The notes beneath the pieces were generated by a model, which ran no database searches, was not told where the DNA came from, and saw only the letters and a list, made by a program, of their open reading frames with translations. A program made the position numbers and the translations under genes. This document shows, one piece after another, positions 1 to 7,832 of a stretch of DNA of 64,000 bases; within the stretch, counting starts at the first letter, position 1, and each line of letters starts with the position of its first letter. This DNA is from Actinoplanes xinjiangensis (lineage in GTDB: Bacteria; Actinomycetota; Actinomycetes; Mycobacteriales; Micromonosporaceae), in contig NZ_QGGR01000039.1 of the NCBI RefSeq assembly GCF_003148685.1, forward strand, positions 1 through 64,000, given 5' to 3'.

Positions 1-91
1 GAACCCACGACGAGGCTTTTCTATCGCTATGTCCTTCTAACCGAGCATGTTCCAGCCGGAGCCGTTACGTGCAGAACCTCTGCTTACGTGC

Positions 92-742
92 TTAGCGGGT
101 GGCGCCGTTCGAGGGCGTGGTATTCACGGGCGCCGACGTCGTCGGCGCGCCCGCCCTCGCCGACGCGACGATCAGGGTCACCCGGGTGTCCGACGGCACC
201 TGCTGTCCCTCCGCGGGGTCGCAGTCGATCACCGTATCCGGTTCGGCGTCACTCTCCCGGCGGATCACCCGCCAGCCCAGACCGGTACGCTCCAGCGCCG
301 CCTGCGCGTCGATGAGGGGCATCCCCCGCAGCGCCGGCACGTTCACCTCCTGATCGGCCGCATCGGTCGTCGGCGGGGTGCTCACCGGGGTGGTCACCGT
401 CGGGGTGGTGACGCCCGCCTCCGTCCCGCCCGGCAGCTGACCGGCCGTCGGCGTGGCCTCGGGCGTGTCCACGTCGTCACCGATGCTCTGCACGATCACC
501 ATGACGCCGAAGCCGAGCAGGACGAGCAGCACCACCGAGATGCTGCCGACCGCGATCGGTGTCCACCAGCGCCCGGACGGTTCCACCTGGTTCGGGTCGG
601 CCCAGTCACCGTCCTGGTCGTACTCACTGCGTGGCACCGCGCCGTAGGGACGGACTCCGGCCCGGCCGGTCCACACGTCACGGTCGCGATCGCCTGACTC
701 AGGACGATCGCCCGTCGGGTCCGGATCGTGCTCCTCGGGCAT
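92..742 (-). CDS. Membrane protein with one PASTA domain
   Basis: A 216-residue protein. A charged cytoplasmic N-terminus (about 1-58) is followed by one membrane helix (about 60-86), a Thr/Pro-rich linker (about 90-130) and a C-terminal PASTA-type domain (about 133-200) with the VPALRGMPLIDAQAALE start and a later VIDCDPAEGQQVP motif typical of that fold. PASTA domains usually bind muropeptides or beta-lactam-like ligands outside the cell, as in PknB kinases. No kinase domain is present, so this is a stand-alone extracytoplasmic sensor or cell-wall binding protein. Start set at the ATG (742), preceded by AAGGAA; a GTG lies one codon upstream. The exact role is unknown. Confidence 0.8.
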   Translation of the reverse strand: MPEEHDPDPTGDRPESGDRDRDVWTGRAGVRPYGAVPRSEYDQDGDWADPNQVEPSGRWWTPIAVGSISVVLLVLLGFGVMVIVQSIGDDVDTPEATPTAGQLPGGTEAGVTTPTVTTPVSTPPTTDAADQEVNVPALRGMPLIDAQAALERTGLGWRVIRRESDAEPDTVIDCDPAEGQQVPSDTRVTLIVASARAGAPTTSAPVNTTPSNGATR

Positions 743-875
743 CACCGGTTCCTTCCGCTCCGTACATCCGCGATCGCCGCAGCGTCAAGGTATCGAATCT
801 TGCTCGGTCAGGACGGTTTCCACCAGCGTAAAGCGCATTTCCCAGACATCGGCGGTGAGCAGTACAGTGCCCGAC

Positions 876-2099
876 ATGGCCGAGAAGGGCTGGACAACAC
901 AGGCTGCCACCGCGGCCGGGATCGCCGCCGGTGCCGGGGCCGCACAACTGGGTCTGGGCTACGGGCTGGGTGTGATCGCCTGGCCGGTGAGCGCGACCGA
1001 GGCGGACAGCGTCTGGCTGGGCAGCCTCGGCTGGGCCGCGTGGATCACGGCGAGTGCGACGGTTCTCGGGGCGGTCATCGCCGGCCGGCTGCGTGCCGAG
1101 CGCTCGGATCGCTGGCGTGGGCTGTGGCGGTTCGCGCTGGCGGCGTCGGCCGCGCTGGGCGCGCTGGTGATCGTCGCCCTGGTCGCGTTGCCTGCCCGGG
1201 ACGCGGTCCGTCCCGGCTCCCTGTCACCGCAGGCGGTCGCTGCCGGCTATGCGACGGCCGGTCTGCTCGCCGGACTGGTGGTGGCGTTCTGGGCGGTCTC
1301 GTCCGGGCCGGTCGCCGCCAATCTGATCGGGACCGCGGTGTGGCTGTGGGCACTGGCGATCGCCGGTGTGGTGGCCGAGTTGGTCACCGGGCGCGATTTC
1401 GCCACCTATCTGACCAGCTGGCAGTTCGCCGAGTCGGTCAGCCCGGTGCAGTATGGCGGGATCTACTGGCCGAGCGCCCTGCTGACCCTGATCGCGGCGT
1501 TCGGCATCGGCCTGGTCGCGGCCGTCCCGGCGGCGTGGCGGGGCGAGCTCGGCCTCGGTACGGCGATCTCCGGCGCGGTCGGGCCACTGCTGGTGGCGTT
1601 CTCGTTTCTCACTCTCGCTCCACTGTTGACCGAGGCGATGGGGCCGATCGAGTCGGCGTACCTCATCGCCCCCTATGCCGTGCTGGCCGGGCTCGGCGGC
1701 TCGGCGCTGACCGTGGGCATCGTGAAGGGCCGGCGCAGCCGCCTGGAGCGGAGAGAGCAGCCCGCACTCGCGGCGGCGGAGCCGCCGCGGACGGTGGTGC
1801 AACCGAGGTTGTCCGAGCAGTCGAAGGCCCCGGAGAAGCCCCCAGCGGCGGCCGAGCCCGTGAAGGACAGGGCTTCCGGGCGCGCGACGCCCACACAGCG
1901 GGCCACCGTTCCGCCGAAACCGGCCACCCCGGCGCCCGTCGTCGACCCGGAGATCGCCGCGGCCGTGCGACCCGGCGGGCGGCCCCCGGCGAAGCGGAAG
2001 AACGGTAACGGCGAGCCGCCGCGTCCCACGATCACACCGCCGCCGGCGAACCCGACCGTGGCCCGGATCAACCCGGACAAGCCGCCGACCGGCAAGTGA
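876..2099 (+). CDS. Polytopic membrane protein of unknown function
   Basis: A 407-residue protein with about eight hydrophobic segments between residues 10 and 290, rich in Ala, Gly and Val, then a roughly 115-residue Pro/Ala/Lys-rich cytoplasmic-looking tail (about 292-407) ending PDKPPTGK. No catalytic motif is recognised. It is divergent from the PASTA gene across a 130-bp gap, so the two may share a promoter region. The ATG at 876 begins a typical MAEKGW... terminus; an in-frame GTG at 855 is possible. The type is common in actinobacteria as a hypothetical membrane protein, and the sequence supports nothing more specific. Confidence 0.75.
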   Translation: MAEKGWTTQAATAAGIAAGAGAAQLGLGYGLGVIAWPVSATEADSVWLGSLGWAAWITASATVLGAVIAGRLRAERSDRWRGLWRFALAASAALGALVIVALVALPARDAVRPGSLSPQAVAAGYATAGLLAGLVVAFWAVSSGPVAANLIGTAVWLWALAIAGVVAELVTGRDFATYLTSWQFAESVSPVQYGGIYWPSALLTLIAAFGIGLVAAVPAAWRGELGLGTAISGAVGPLLVAFSFLTLAPLLTEAMGPIESAYLIAPYAVLAGLGGSALTVGIVKGRRSRLERREQPALAAAEPPRTVVQPRLSEQSKAPEKPPAAAEPVKDRASGRATPTQRATVPPKPATPAPVVDPEIAAAVRPGGRPPAKRKNGNGEPPRPTITPPPANPTVARINPDKPPTGK

Positions 2100-2111
2100 C
2101 CCGCCCGGCGC

Positions 2112-3584
2112 TCAGCAGGGCCAGGTGTGCACCGGCTCGTTGGTCTGCTGGTGGTCGAGGTAGCGCTGGGTCATCTCGCGCAGCGCCGCCGGACGGTCCA
2201 GGCCGCGCTCCTCGGCGGCCCGGACCGCGGCGGTCTGCCAGGTCGCCCCGTTCCGTCCGGTGCGGCAGCGACCCTCGATGATGCCGAGGAATCGGTCACG
2301 CTGAGTGGGGCACACGCCCAACAGATCGAGACCGGCGTACGCGTGTGGCAGCAGCACGTCGAGCATCAGGGTGCTGACCGGCACTTCGCCCACTCCGGGC
2401 CAGGTCAGGAAGGCCTCCATGCCGTCGCGGGCACCGGCCCGGAAGTTCGCCTCGGCGGCGGCGAAGCCGAGTCGGGACCAGATCGGCGGATCGTCCTCGG
2501 CGAGCCTGCGGACGAGTCCGAAGTAGAGCGCGGCGTTGGCGACCAGGTCGGCGACGGTCGGGCCGGAGGGCAGCACCCGGTTCTCCACCCGCACGTGGGG
2601 CCGCCCACCGGAGACGTCGTAGACCGGACGGTTCCAGCGGTAGACGGTGCCGTTGTGCATGCGTAGCTCGTACAGATGCGGGATCTTTCCGGCGTCGCGG
2701 ACCGCGACCGGATCCTCCTCGTTGAGCTCCGGCAGCAGCGGTGGAAAATATCGGACATTCTCCTCGTAGAGGTCCAGGATCGAGTCGATCCAGCGATCAC
2801 CGAACCACACCCGGGGACGTACGCCCTGCGCGCTGAACTCGTCCGGCCGGGCGTCGGTGGCCTGCTCGAAGAACGGGATCCGGGTCTCCGCCCAGAGCCG
2901 CCGGCCGTAGAGGAAGGGCGAGTTGGCGCCGAGCGCGAGCTGTATGCCGGCGATCGCCTGCGAGGCGTTCCAGTAACGGGCGAAATCGTCCGGTGCGACC
3001 TGGATGTGGAACTGGGTACTGGTGCACGACGCTTCCGGCGCGATGGTGTCGCTGCTGGTGATGAGGCGTTCGGCACCGCGGATGTCGATGCGGAAGTCGT
3101 CGCCGCGGGCGCCGGCGATCTCGGCGTCCAGGGCCCGGAAGCGCTCGTTGTCGGAGAGGTTGGCCAGCACCACGTGGTCCTGGGTGAGGGTGGGCAGCAT
3201 GCCGACCAGCACCAGCCGGCACTCGTCCTTGCCGGCGCACTCGGTGGCGCCGAGCAGGGCCCCCAGGATGTCCTGCTCGAATTCGCCCAGGCCGTCGCCG
3301 GACAGCGGCCGGGGCGGGACGTTGAGTTCCAGATTGAAGCGACCCAGCTCGGGCTGGAAGCGGGGATCGCCGAGGTCGGCGAGCACCTCGGCGTTGCGCA
3401 TGGCCGGGGCGGCGTCCGCGTCGACCAGGTTGATCTCGATCTCCAGGCCGGCGGTCGGGCCGTCGGCCTGGAACGGCACGGTGCCGAGCATGTCGGCCAG
3501 CACGTCCAGGCAGCGGCGCACCTTCCGGCGGAAGACGACCCGGTCATGCGGCGAGAAGGCGGCGGCCACCAGATCCTTGCCCAT
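2112..3584 (-). CDS. Glutamate-cysteine ligase, GCS2 family
   Basis: A 490-residue protein of the carboxylate-amine ligase GCS2 family, which joins glutamate to cysteine or another amine with ATP. Visible family features are the GLEIEINLVD block near residue 46, the RFNLELNVPP block near 101, the STQFHIQV strand near 190 and the HVRVENRVLPSGPTVAD segment near 335 (the Arg/Glu-rich substrate and Mg site). Actinomycetes use such enzymes for gamma-glutamylcysteine, for example EgtA in ergothioneine synthesis. No other ergothioneine or mycothiol gene is adjacent, so the product is not assigned. The ATG at 3584 follows a strong GGGAGGGATC ribosome site. A long palindrome lies 51 bp upstream. Confidence 0.85.
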   Translation of the reverse strand: MGKDLVAAAFSPHDRVVFRRKVRRCLDVLADMLGTVPFQADGPTAGLEIEINLVDADAAPAMRNAEVLADLGDPRFQPELGRFNLELNVPPRPLSGDGLGEFEQDILGALLGATECAGKDECRLVLVGMLPTLTQDHVVLANLSDNERFRALDAEIAGARGDDFRIDIRGAERLITSSDTIAPEASCTSTQFHIQVAPDDFARYWNASQAIAGIQLALGANSPFLYGRRLWAETRIPFFEQATDARPDEFSAQGVRPRVWFGDRWIDSILDLYEENVRYFPPLLPELNEEDPVAVRDAGKIPHLYELRMHNGTVYRWNRPVYDVSGGRPHVRVENRVLPSGPTVADLVANAALYFGLVRRLAEDDPPIWSRLGFAAAEANFRAGARDGMEAFLTWPGVGEVPVSTLMLDVLLPHAYAGLDLLGVCPTQRDRFLGIIEGRCRTGRNGATWQTAAVRAAEERGLDRPAALREMTQRYLDHQQTNEPVHTWPC

Positions 3585-3634
3585 GATCCCTCCCGGGGAC
3601 GGCTGAGGACGAACCGGACGTCGATCACCGCTCT

Positions 3635-3661
3635 GTGAACGAACGCATGCGTTCGGTTCAC
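3635..3661. promoter_or_regulatory. Near-perfect 27-bp palindrome upstream of the GCS2 gene
   Basis: The arms GTGAACGAACGCA and TGCGTTCGGTTCAC pair along their full length apart from one extra C. The centre CGAACGCATGCGTTCG is a perfect 16-mer. It lies 51-77 bp before the GCS2 start codon, where an operator would act. It has no T-run and is distinct from the yceI terminator at 3700-3727, so a transcription-factor site is favoured. No cognate regulator is identified. Confidence 0.55.
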
Positions 3662-3699
3662 CCTGCCATCTTGCGCTGTGGACCGCCAGAGATTCGAAA

Positions 3700-3727
3700 A
3701 GCGCCGCCCGGGACCCCGGACGGCGCT
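3700..3727 (-). terminator. Intrinsic terminator of yceI
   Basis: An inverted repeat (AGCGCCGCCCGGG / CCCGGACGGCGCT, loop A-C-C region, one mismatch) lies just after the yceI stop. Read on the minus strand, the hairpin is followed by TTTTCGAATC, giving the T-run expected for an intrinsic terminator. Confidence 0.75.
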
Positions 3728-3743
3728 CTCGACAGTGGAGGGA

Positions 3744-4316
3744 TCAGCCCTGCTGGAGGATGGCCTCGCCCTCGATCTCGATCTTGACCTTCTTGCCGAT
3801 CATCACGCCACCGGCTTCCAGGGCCATGTTGTAGGTCAGGCCCCAGTCCTCACGGTCGATCTCGGTGTGCGCGCTGAAGCCGAAGAGGTGCTGCCCGTAC
3901 GGGCTGGTGGTGGCGCCCTCGAACTCGACGATCAGCTCGACCGGCCGCGTCACGTCCTTGATGGTGAGCTCACCCTCGAGGACGAACTCGGCGCCGGCGT
4001 GCGACTTCACGCGGGTGCTCCGGTACTCCATCGTCGGGTACTTCTCGGCCTCGAAGAAGTCGCCGGTGCGCAGGTGGTTGTCCCGGTCGACCTGGCCGGT
4101 CTCGACACTCGCCGTCTTGATCGAGGCGGTGACCGCGGAGTCGAGCGGATTCTCTCCGACCACGATGGTGGCGCTTGCCTCGGCGAACTGACCGCGGACC
4201 TTGCTGACCATGAGGTGCTTGACCACGAACCCGACCCGCTTGTGCGCCGCGTCCAGCTCGTAGGTGCCGGCGGCGGGGATCTGGAGGCCTTCGAACGCAC
4301 GGGTGCTGACGGTCAT
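3744..4316 (-). CDS. YceI family lipocalin-like protein
   Basis: A 190-residue full-length YceI protein: an eight-stranded barrel that binds polyisoprenoids or similar lipids. Recognisable blocks are YELDAAHKRVGFVVKHLMVSKVRGQF near residue 18, RDNHLRTGDFFEAEKYPTMEY near 76 and GELTIKDVTRPVEL near 114. There is no signal peptide, so this is the cytoplasmic type common in actinomycetes. The ATG at 4316 has AAGAAGG upstream. It is divergent from a MarR gene across 100 bp, an arrangement that suggests the MarR protein controls both genes. Confidence 0.9.
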   Translation of the reverse strand: MTVSTRAFEGLQIPAAGTYELDAAHKRVGFVVKHLMVSKVRGQFAEASATIVVGENPLDSAVTASIKTASVETGQVDRDNHLRTGDFFEAEKYPTMEYRSTRVKSHAGAEFVLEGELTIKDVTRPVELIVEFEGATTSPYGQHLFGFSAHTEIDREDWGLTYNMALEAGGVMIGKKVKIEIEGEAILQQG

Positions 4317-4360
4317 GACACTGCCTTCTTTCGAAGCTCTGTGGGGATGCTTGTCTGACG

Positions 4361-4376
4361 GAGCAACTATATGCTC
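4361..4376. promoter_or_regulatory. Possible MarR operator in the yceI-marR gap
   Basis: GAGCAACTATATGCTC is an inverted repeat with 5-bp arms (GAGCA/TGCTC) and an AT-rich centre in an otherwise GC-rich divergent promoter region. MarR proteins usually bind 16-20 bp palindromes next to their own gene. The assignment rests on position and symmetry only. Confidence 0.4.
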
Positions 4377-4417
4377 GGCAATATTCCTCCTGTCAAGTGC
4401 CTGGTAGAGTTCACCCC

Positions 4418-4906
4418 GTGAACAAGGACCTGGACGACCCCCGCCTCACCGCAGTCGGCCTGCTCGCTGAGGCGTACACGGGATTGATGAACCGGCTCGC
4501 CGCGCAGTTCGAGGAGCACCGCCTCTCCCAGGTGGAGTTCGAGGTGCTGATGCGACTGGCCCGGTCCCCCGGCAACCACCTGCGGATGACCGATCTGGCT
4601 GGTCAGACCACACTTTCCACGAGTGGCGTGACCCGGGTCGTCGACCGCATGGAGCGCACCGGCCTGGTCCGGCGGGAGGCCTGCCCGAGCGACCGGCGCA
4701 GCTCCTACGCCGTGATCACCGACTCCGGGATGCAGCGTCTCGCCGACGTCCTGCCGGGCCACCTGGAGCTGGTCCAGAGGTGGTATGTGGGATTGCTCCC
4801 CGAGACGAAGCTCACTGAGCTGCTCGACTCGCTGCGCACGATCCGCGACGCGGTCAACCCATGCGCGACGGCGGGCAGCGCGGAAACCGCACTGCCCGCC
4901 GCGTAG
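4418..4906 (+). CDS. MarR family transcriptional regulator
   Basis: A 162-residue winged-helix regulator. The family layout is complete: a dimerisation helix (LLAEAYTGLMNRLAAQFEEH), a recognition region (LRMTDLAGQTTLSTSGVTRVVDRME, about 54-78) and the wing with GLVRREACPSDRRSSYAVIT. MarR proteins are homodimeric repressors released by phenolic or oxidative ligands. The GTG at 4418 is chosen because GGTAGAG lies just upstream; an in-frame GTG at 4397 would add seven residues. It is divergent from yceI, the likely target. Confidence 0.88.
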   Translation: MNKDLDDPRLTAVGLLAEAYTGLMNRLAAQFEEHRLSQVEFEVLMRLARSPGNHLRMTDLAGQTTLSTSGVTRVVDRMERTGLVRREACPSDRRSSYAVITDSGMQRLADVLPGHLELVQRWYVGLLPETKLTELLDSLRTIRDAVNPCATAGSAETALPAA

Positions 4907-4913
4907 GACAGGT

Positions 4914-6071
4914 CTACAGCCCGAGGCCCCGGGCGATGAGCATGCGCTGCACCTCGGAGGTGCCCTCGCCGACCTCGAGGATCTTCGCGTCCCGGTAGAA
5001 GCGGCCGACCGCCGACTCGTTCATGAACCCGTACCCGCCGTGCACCTGGGTGGCCCACCGGCTGTTCTCCATGGCGGCGTTGCTGGCGTTCAGCTTGGCG
5101 ATGGCCGCATACCGCTTGAAGTCCTCACCGGCCAGCATCCGGGCCGCCGCGTCGTAGTAGCCGAGCCGCGCCGTGTGCGCACGCAGATCCATGTCCGCGA
5201 TGAGGAACTTGACCGCCTGGTAGTCACTGATCGGGTGGCCGAACGCGTTGCGGTTCTTCGCATAGGTGATCGACTCGTCGACGCAGCCCTGGGCCAGCCC
5301 GACCGACAGCGCCGCGATCGCGATCCGGCCCTCGTCGAGGATCCGCAGGAACTGGGCGTACCCGCGGCCGCGCTCGCCGAGCAGGTTGGCGGCCGGCACC
5401 CGGACGTCGTCGAAGGACAACTCGTGGGTGTCCGACGCGCACCAGCCGACCTTCGAATATCCCGGCGCAACCGTGAAACCGGGCGTCCCCGAGGGCACGA
5501 TGATCGTCGACAGCTCCTTGCTGCCGTCCGGGTTGGTGCCCGTCACCGCCATGACGTTGACCAGGCAGGTGATGTCGGTGCCGGAGTTCGTGATGAACGC
5601 CTTCGTCCCGTTGATCACCCATTCGTTCATGCTCTCGTCCAGCACCGCCCGGGTCAGCGTGCCGGACGCGTCCGAACCGGCACCCGGCTCGGTCAGCCCG
5701 AACGCGGCGAGCGCCTCACCGCTGGTCAACCGGGGCAGCCACTCTCTGCGCTGCTCATCGGTGCCGAACCGGTAGATCGGCATGGCACCCAGCGAGACGG
5801 CCGCCTCCAGGGTGATGGCGACCGAACTGTCCACCCTGGCCAGTTCCTCCAAGGCGATGCAGAGCGCGAAGTAGTCACCGCCCATCCCGCCGTGCTCCTC
5901 CGGGAACGGCAGGCCGAACAGGCCCATGCCACCCATCTGGCGAATGACCTCGTACGGGAAGGTCTTCTTCTCGTAGTGGTCGGCGATGACCGGCGCGACC
6001 TGCTCACGTGCGAACTGGCGCACGCTGTCGCGCAACTCCTCGTACTCCTTGTCGAGCCGGAAGTCGACCAT
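4914..6071 (-). CDS. Acyl-CoA dehydrogenase
   Basis: A 385-residue FAD-dependent acyl-CoA dehydrogenase that introduces the alpha-beta double bond into an acyl-CoA and passes electrons to ETF. The three domains are visible: an N-terminal helical domain, the FAD-binding beta domain (LTEPGAGSDA near residue 125) and the C-terminal helices with QVHGGYGFMNE and VGEGTSEVQRMLIARGL, the latter carrying the usual catalytic Glu. It lies 12 bp after the carboxyltransferase gene on the same strand, so the two are one operon. The partners point to branched-chain (isovaleryl- or methylbutyryl-CoA) substrates. Substrate specificity cannot be read from the sequence. A GAGAGGCTGAG ribosome site precedes the ATG. 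Confidence 0.9.
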   Translation of the reverse strand: MVDFRLDKEYEELRDSVRQFAREQVAPVIADHYEKKTFPYEVIRQMGGMGLFGLPFPEEHGGMGGDYFALCIALEELARVDSSVAITLEAAVSLGAMPIYRFGTDEQRREWLPRLTSGEALAAFGLTEPGAGSDASGTLTRAVLDESMNEWVINGTKAFITNSGTDITCLVNVMAVTGTNPDGSKELSTIIVPSGTPGFTVAPGYSKVGWCASDTHELSFDDVRVPAANLLGERGRGYAQFLRILDEGRIAIAALSVGLAQGCVDESITYAKNRNAFGHPISDYQAVKFLIADMDLRAHTARLGYYDAAARMLAGEDFKRYAAIAKLNASNAAMENSRWATQVHGGYGFMNESAVGRFYRDAKILEVGEGTSEVQRMLIARGLGL

Positions 6072-6083
6072 CTCAGCCTCTCT

Positions 6084-7607
6084 CTACACAGGATTGACGC
6101 CGTGCCGGCGCCGTGAGAAGGAGCGGTCCCGGCCCCGCGCGGCGGAGAACCGTCGCACCAACTCGGCCCGCAGGTCGCCCGGCTCCACCACGGCGTCCAC
6201 CACGAGCTCGCTGGCCAGGCGCATGATGTCGATGTCGCGCTCATACTCGGCGCGGCGCTCGGCGACGAACGCGGCCCGTTCCTCCGGGTCCTCGATCGCC
6301 GCGATCTTCTTGGCATAGACGGCGTTCACCGCCGCCTCGGCGCCCATCACCGCGATCTTGGCGGTGGGCAGGGCGATCGTCGCGTCCGGGTCGAAACCGG
6401 GACCGGCCATCGCATACAGACCGGCGCCGTACGCCTTACGAACCACCACGCAGATCTTCGGCACCGTGGCCTCGGAGATCGCGGTGATCATCTTGGCCCC
6501 GTGCCGGATGATGCCCTGTTTCTCCACCGCGGTGCCGACCATGAAGCCGGGCACATCGGTGAGGAACAGCAGCGGGACGTTGAAGGCGTCACAGAGCTGC
6601 ACGAACCGGCTCGCCTTGTCGGCCGAGTCGACGAACAGCACACCGCCCTTGAACATCGAGTTGTTACCGACCACGCCGACCACCTCGCCGTCGAGGCGGG
6701 CGAATCCGACGGTCAGCTCACGGGCCCACAGCGCCCAGATCTCGAAGTACGAGTTCTCGTCGACCAGGCCCTTCACGTACCTCCGCATGTCGAAGGCCTG
6801 ACGCTCGGAAGCCGGGACCAGAGCGGCCAGATCGACCGCGGCGGGCTTGGCGGCGGTGGCCGCCGGCGGCTGTGCGGTCCAGTTCGACGGGAGGTAGGAC
6901 AGGTAGGTCCGGACCACGTCGAGCGCCTCGCGCTCGGACTTGCAGAGGAAGTGGCCGACACCCGACTCGGTGCAGTGCACCCGGGCACCGCCCATCGCCT
7001 CGAGCGTCGTCTTCTCCCCGGTCACCATCTCGACCATCCGGTCGGAGCCGAGGTACATACTCGCGTTGCCCTCGACCATCGCGACGACGTCGCAGAACGC
7101 CGGAATGTACGCCCCACCGGCGGCCGACGGCCCGAACAGCGCGCAGACCTGCGGGATCGAACCGGACGCCTTGACCTGGGTGTGGAAGATCTTGCCGGCG
7201 CCGCGACGGCCGGGGAACAGGTCGACCTGGTCGGTGATCCGGGCGCCGGCCGAGTCGACCAGGTAGACCATCGGGACACTCTGCTGGTAGGCGCGCTCGA
7301 TGATGCGGATGATCTTCTCGACCGTACGGGCGCCCCAGGAGCCCGCCTTGACCGTCGAGTCGTTCGCCATCACGCACACGTCGCGGCCGTCGATCCGGGC
7401 GGCTCCGGTGATCACACCATCCGCGGGCAGCCCGTCGGCCAGACTGTTGGCGAAGAGTCCGTCCTCGACGAAGGAACCCTCGTCGACCAGCAGCGCGATC
7501 CGCTCGCGGGCGAAGAGTTTGCCCTTGTCGGCGTTGGCGGCGTGATAACGCTCCGCACCGCCCGCCAGCACCCGCTTGCGCGCTCCGGCGAGAGCCTCCG
7601 CGTCCAT
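6084..7607 (-). CDS. Acyl-CoA carboxylase, carboxyltransferase (beta) subunit
   Basis: A 507-residue carboxyltransferase of the propionyl/methylcrotonyl-CoA carboxylase type, with duplicated crotonase-like halves. The oxyanion-hole and CoA regions are seen as FGPSAAGGAYIPAFCD (about 152-167) and KMITAISEATVPKICVVVRKAYGAGLYAM (about 371-399). It transfers CO2 from carboxybiotin to an acyl-CoA. With the acyl-CoA dehydrogenase downstream and HMG-CoA lyase nearby, methylcrotonyl-CoA (leucine breakdown) is the most likely substrate; this is inference. A TAACG-AG-CGTTA inverted repeat lies 34 bp upstream, possibly the operator for the nearby TetR protein. Confidence 0.9.
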   Translation of the reverse strand: MDAEALAGARKRVLAGGAERYHAANADKGKLFARERIALLVDEGSFVEDGLFANSLADGLPADGVITGAARIDGRDVCVMANDSTVKAGSWGARTVEKIIRIIERAYQQSVPMVYLVDSAGARITDQVDLFPGRRGAGKIFHTQVKASGSIPQVCALFGPSAAGGAYIPAFCDVVAMVEGNASMYLGSDRMVEMVTGEKTTLEAMGGARVHCTESGVGHFLCKSEREALDVVRTYLSYLPSNWTAQPPAATAAKPAAVDLAALVPASERQAFDMRRYVKGLVDENSYFEIWALWARELTVGFARLDGEVVGVVGNNSMFKGGVLFVDSADKASRFVQLCDAFNVPLLFLTDVPGFMVGTAVEKQGIIRHGAKMITAISEATVPKICVVVRKAYGAGLYAMAGPGFDPDATIALPTAKIAVMGAEAAVNAVYAKKIAAIEDPEERAAFVAERRAEYERDIDIMRLASELVVDAVVEPGDLRAELVRRFSAARGRDRSFSRRRHGVNPV

Positions 7608-7640
7608 GCCTGCCTCCGCATCCGTAGCCGACGATGTCGA

Positions 7641-7656
7641 CTTAACGAGCGTTAGG
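7641..7656. promoter_or_regulatory. TetR-type operator candidate before the acyl-CoA carboxylase operon
   Basis: CTTAACGAGCGTTAGG contains arms TAACG and CGTTA around two bases and sits 34-49 bp before the carboxyltransferase start. A closely related sequence (CTTAACGGTCGTTCAG, 12772-12787) lies upstream of the TetR gene. The two shared positions suggest one regulator. Confidence 0.5.
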
Positions 7657-7689
7657 TTATCTCACCAAGTGGACGGCGGGCAATGCCGA

Positions 7690-7720
7690 ACGGGAGCCCC
7701 CGTGGCTCGGGGGCTCCCGT
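7690..7720. terminator. Strong hairpin after the chaplin-like gene
   Basis: ACGGGAGCCCCC and GGGGGCTCCCGT form a perfect 12-bp stem with a 7-base loop, 113 bp after the stop of the secreted-protein gene. The T-run is weak on both strands. It most likely ends that transcript and may also block read-through from the opposite side. Confidence 0.6.
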
Positions 7721-7832
7721 TCGTCTTCACTGCTACCGGCGCTGTGGAGGAGCGCCGGCGATCATCGGCGCCGAAGCGAACCGATGCGGGTCACGCCCGG
7801 GACCGGCGCAACCCGGTCTTTCACGCGCTGAT

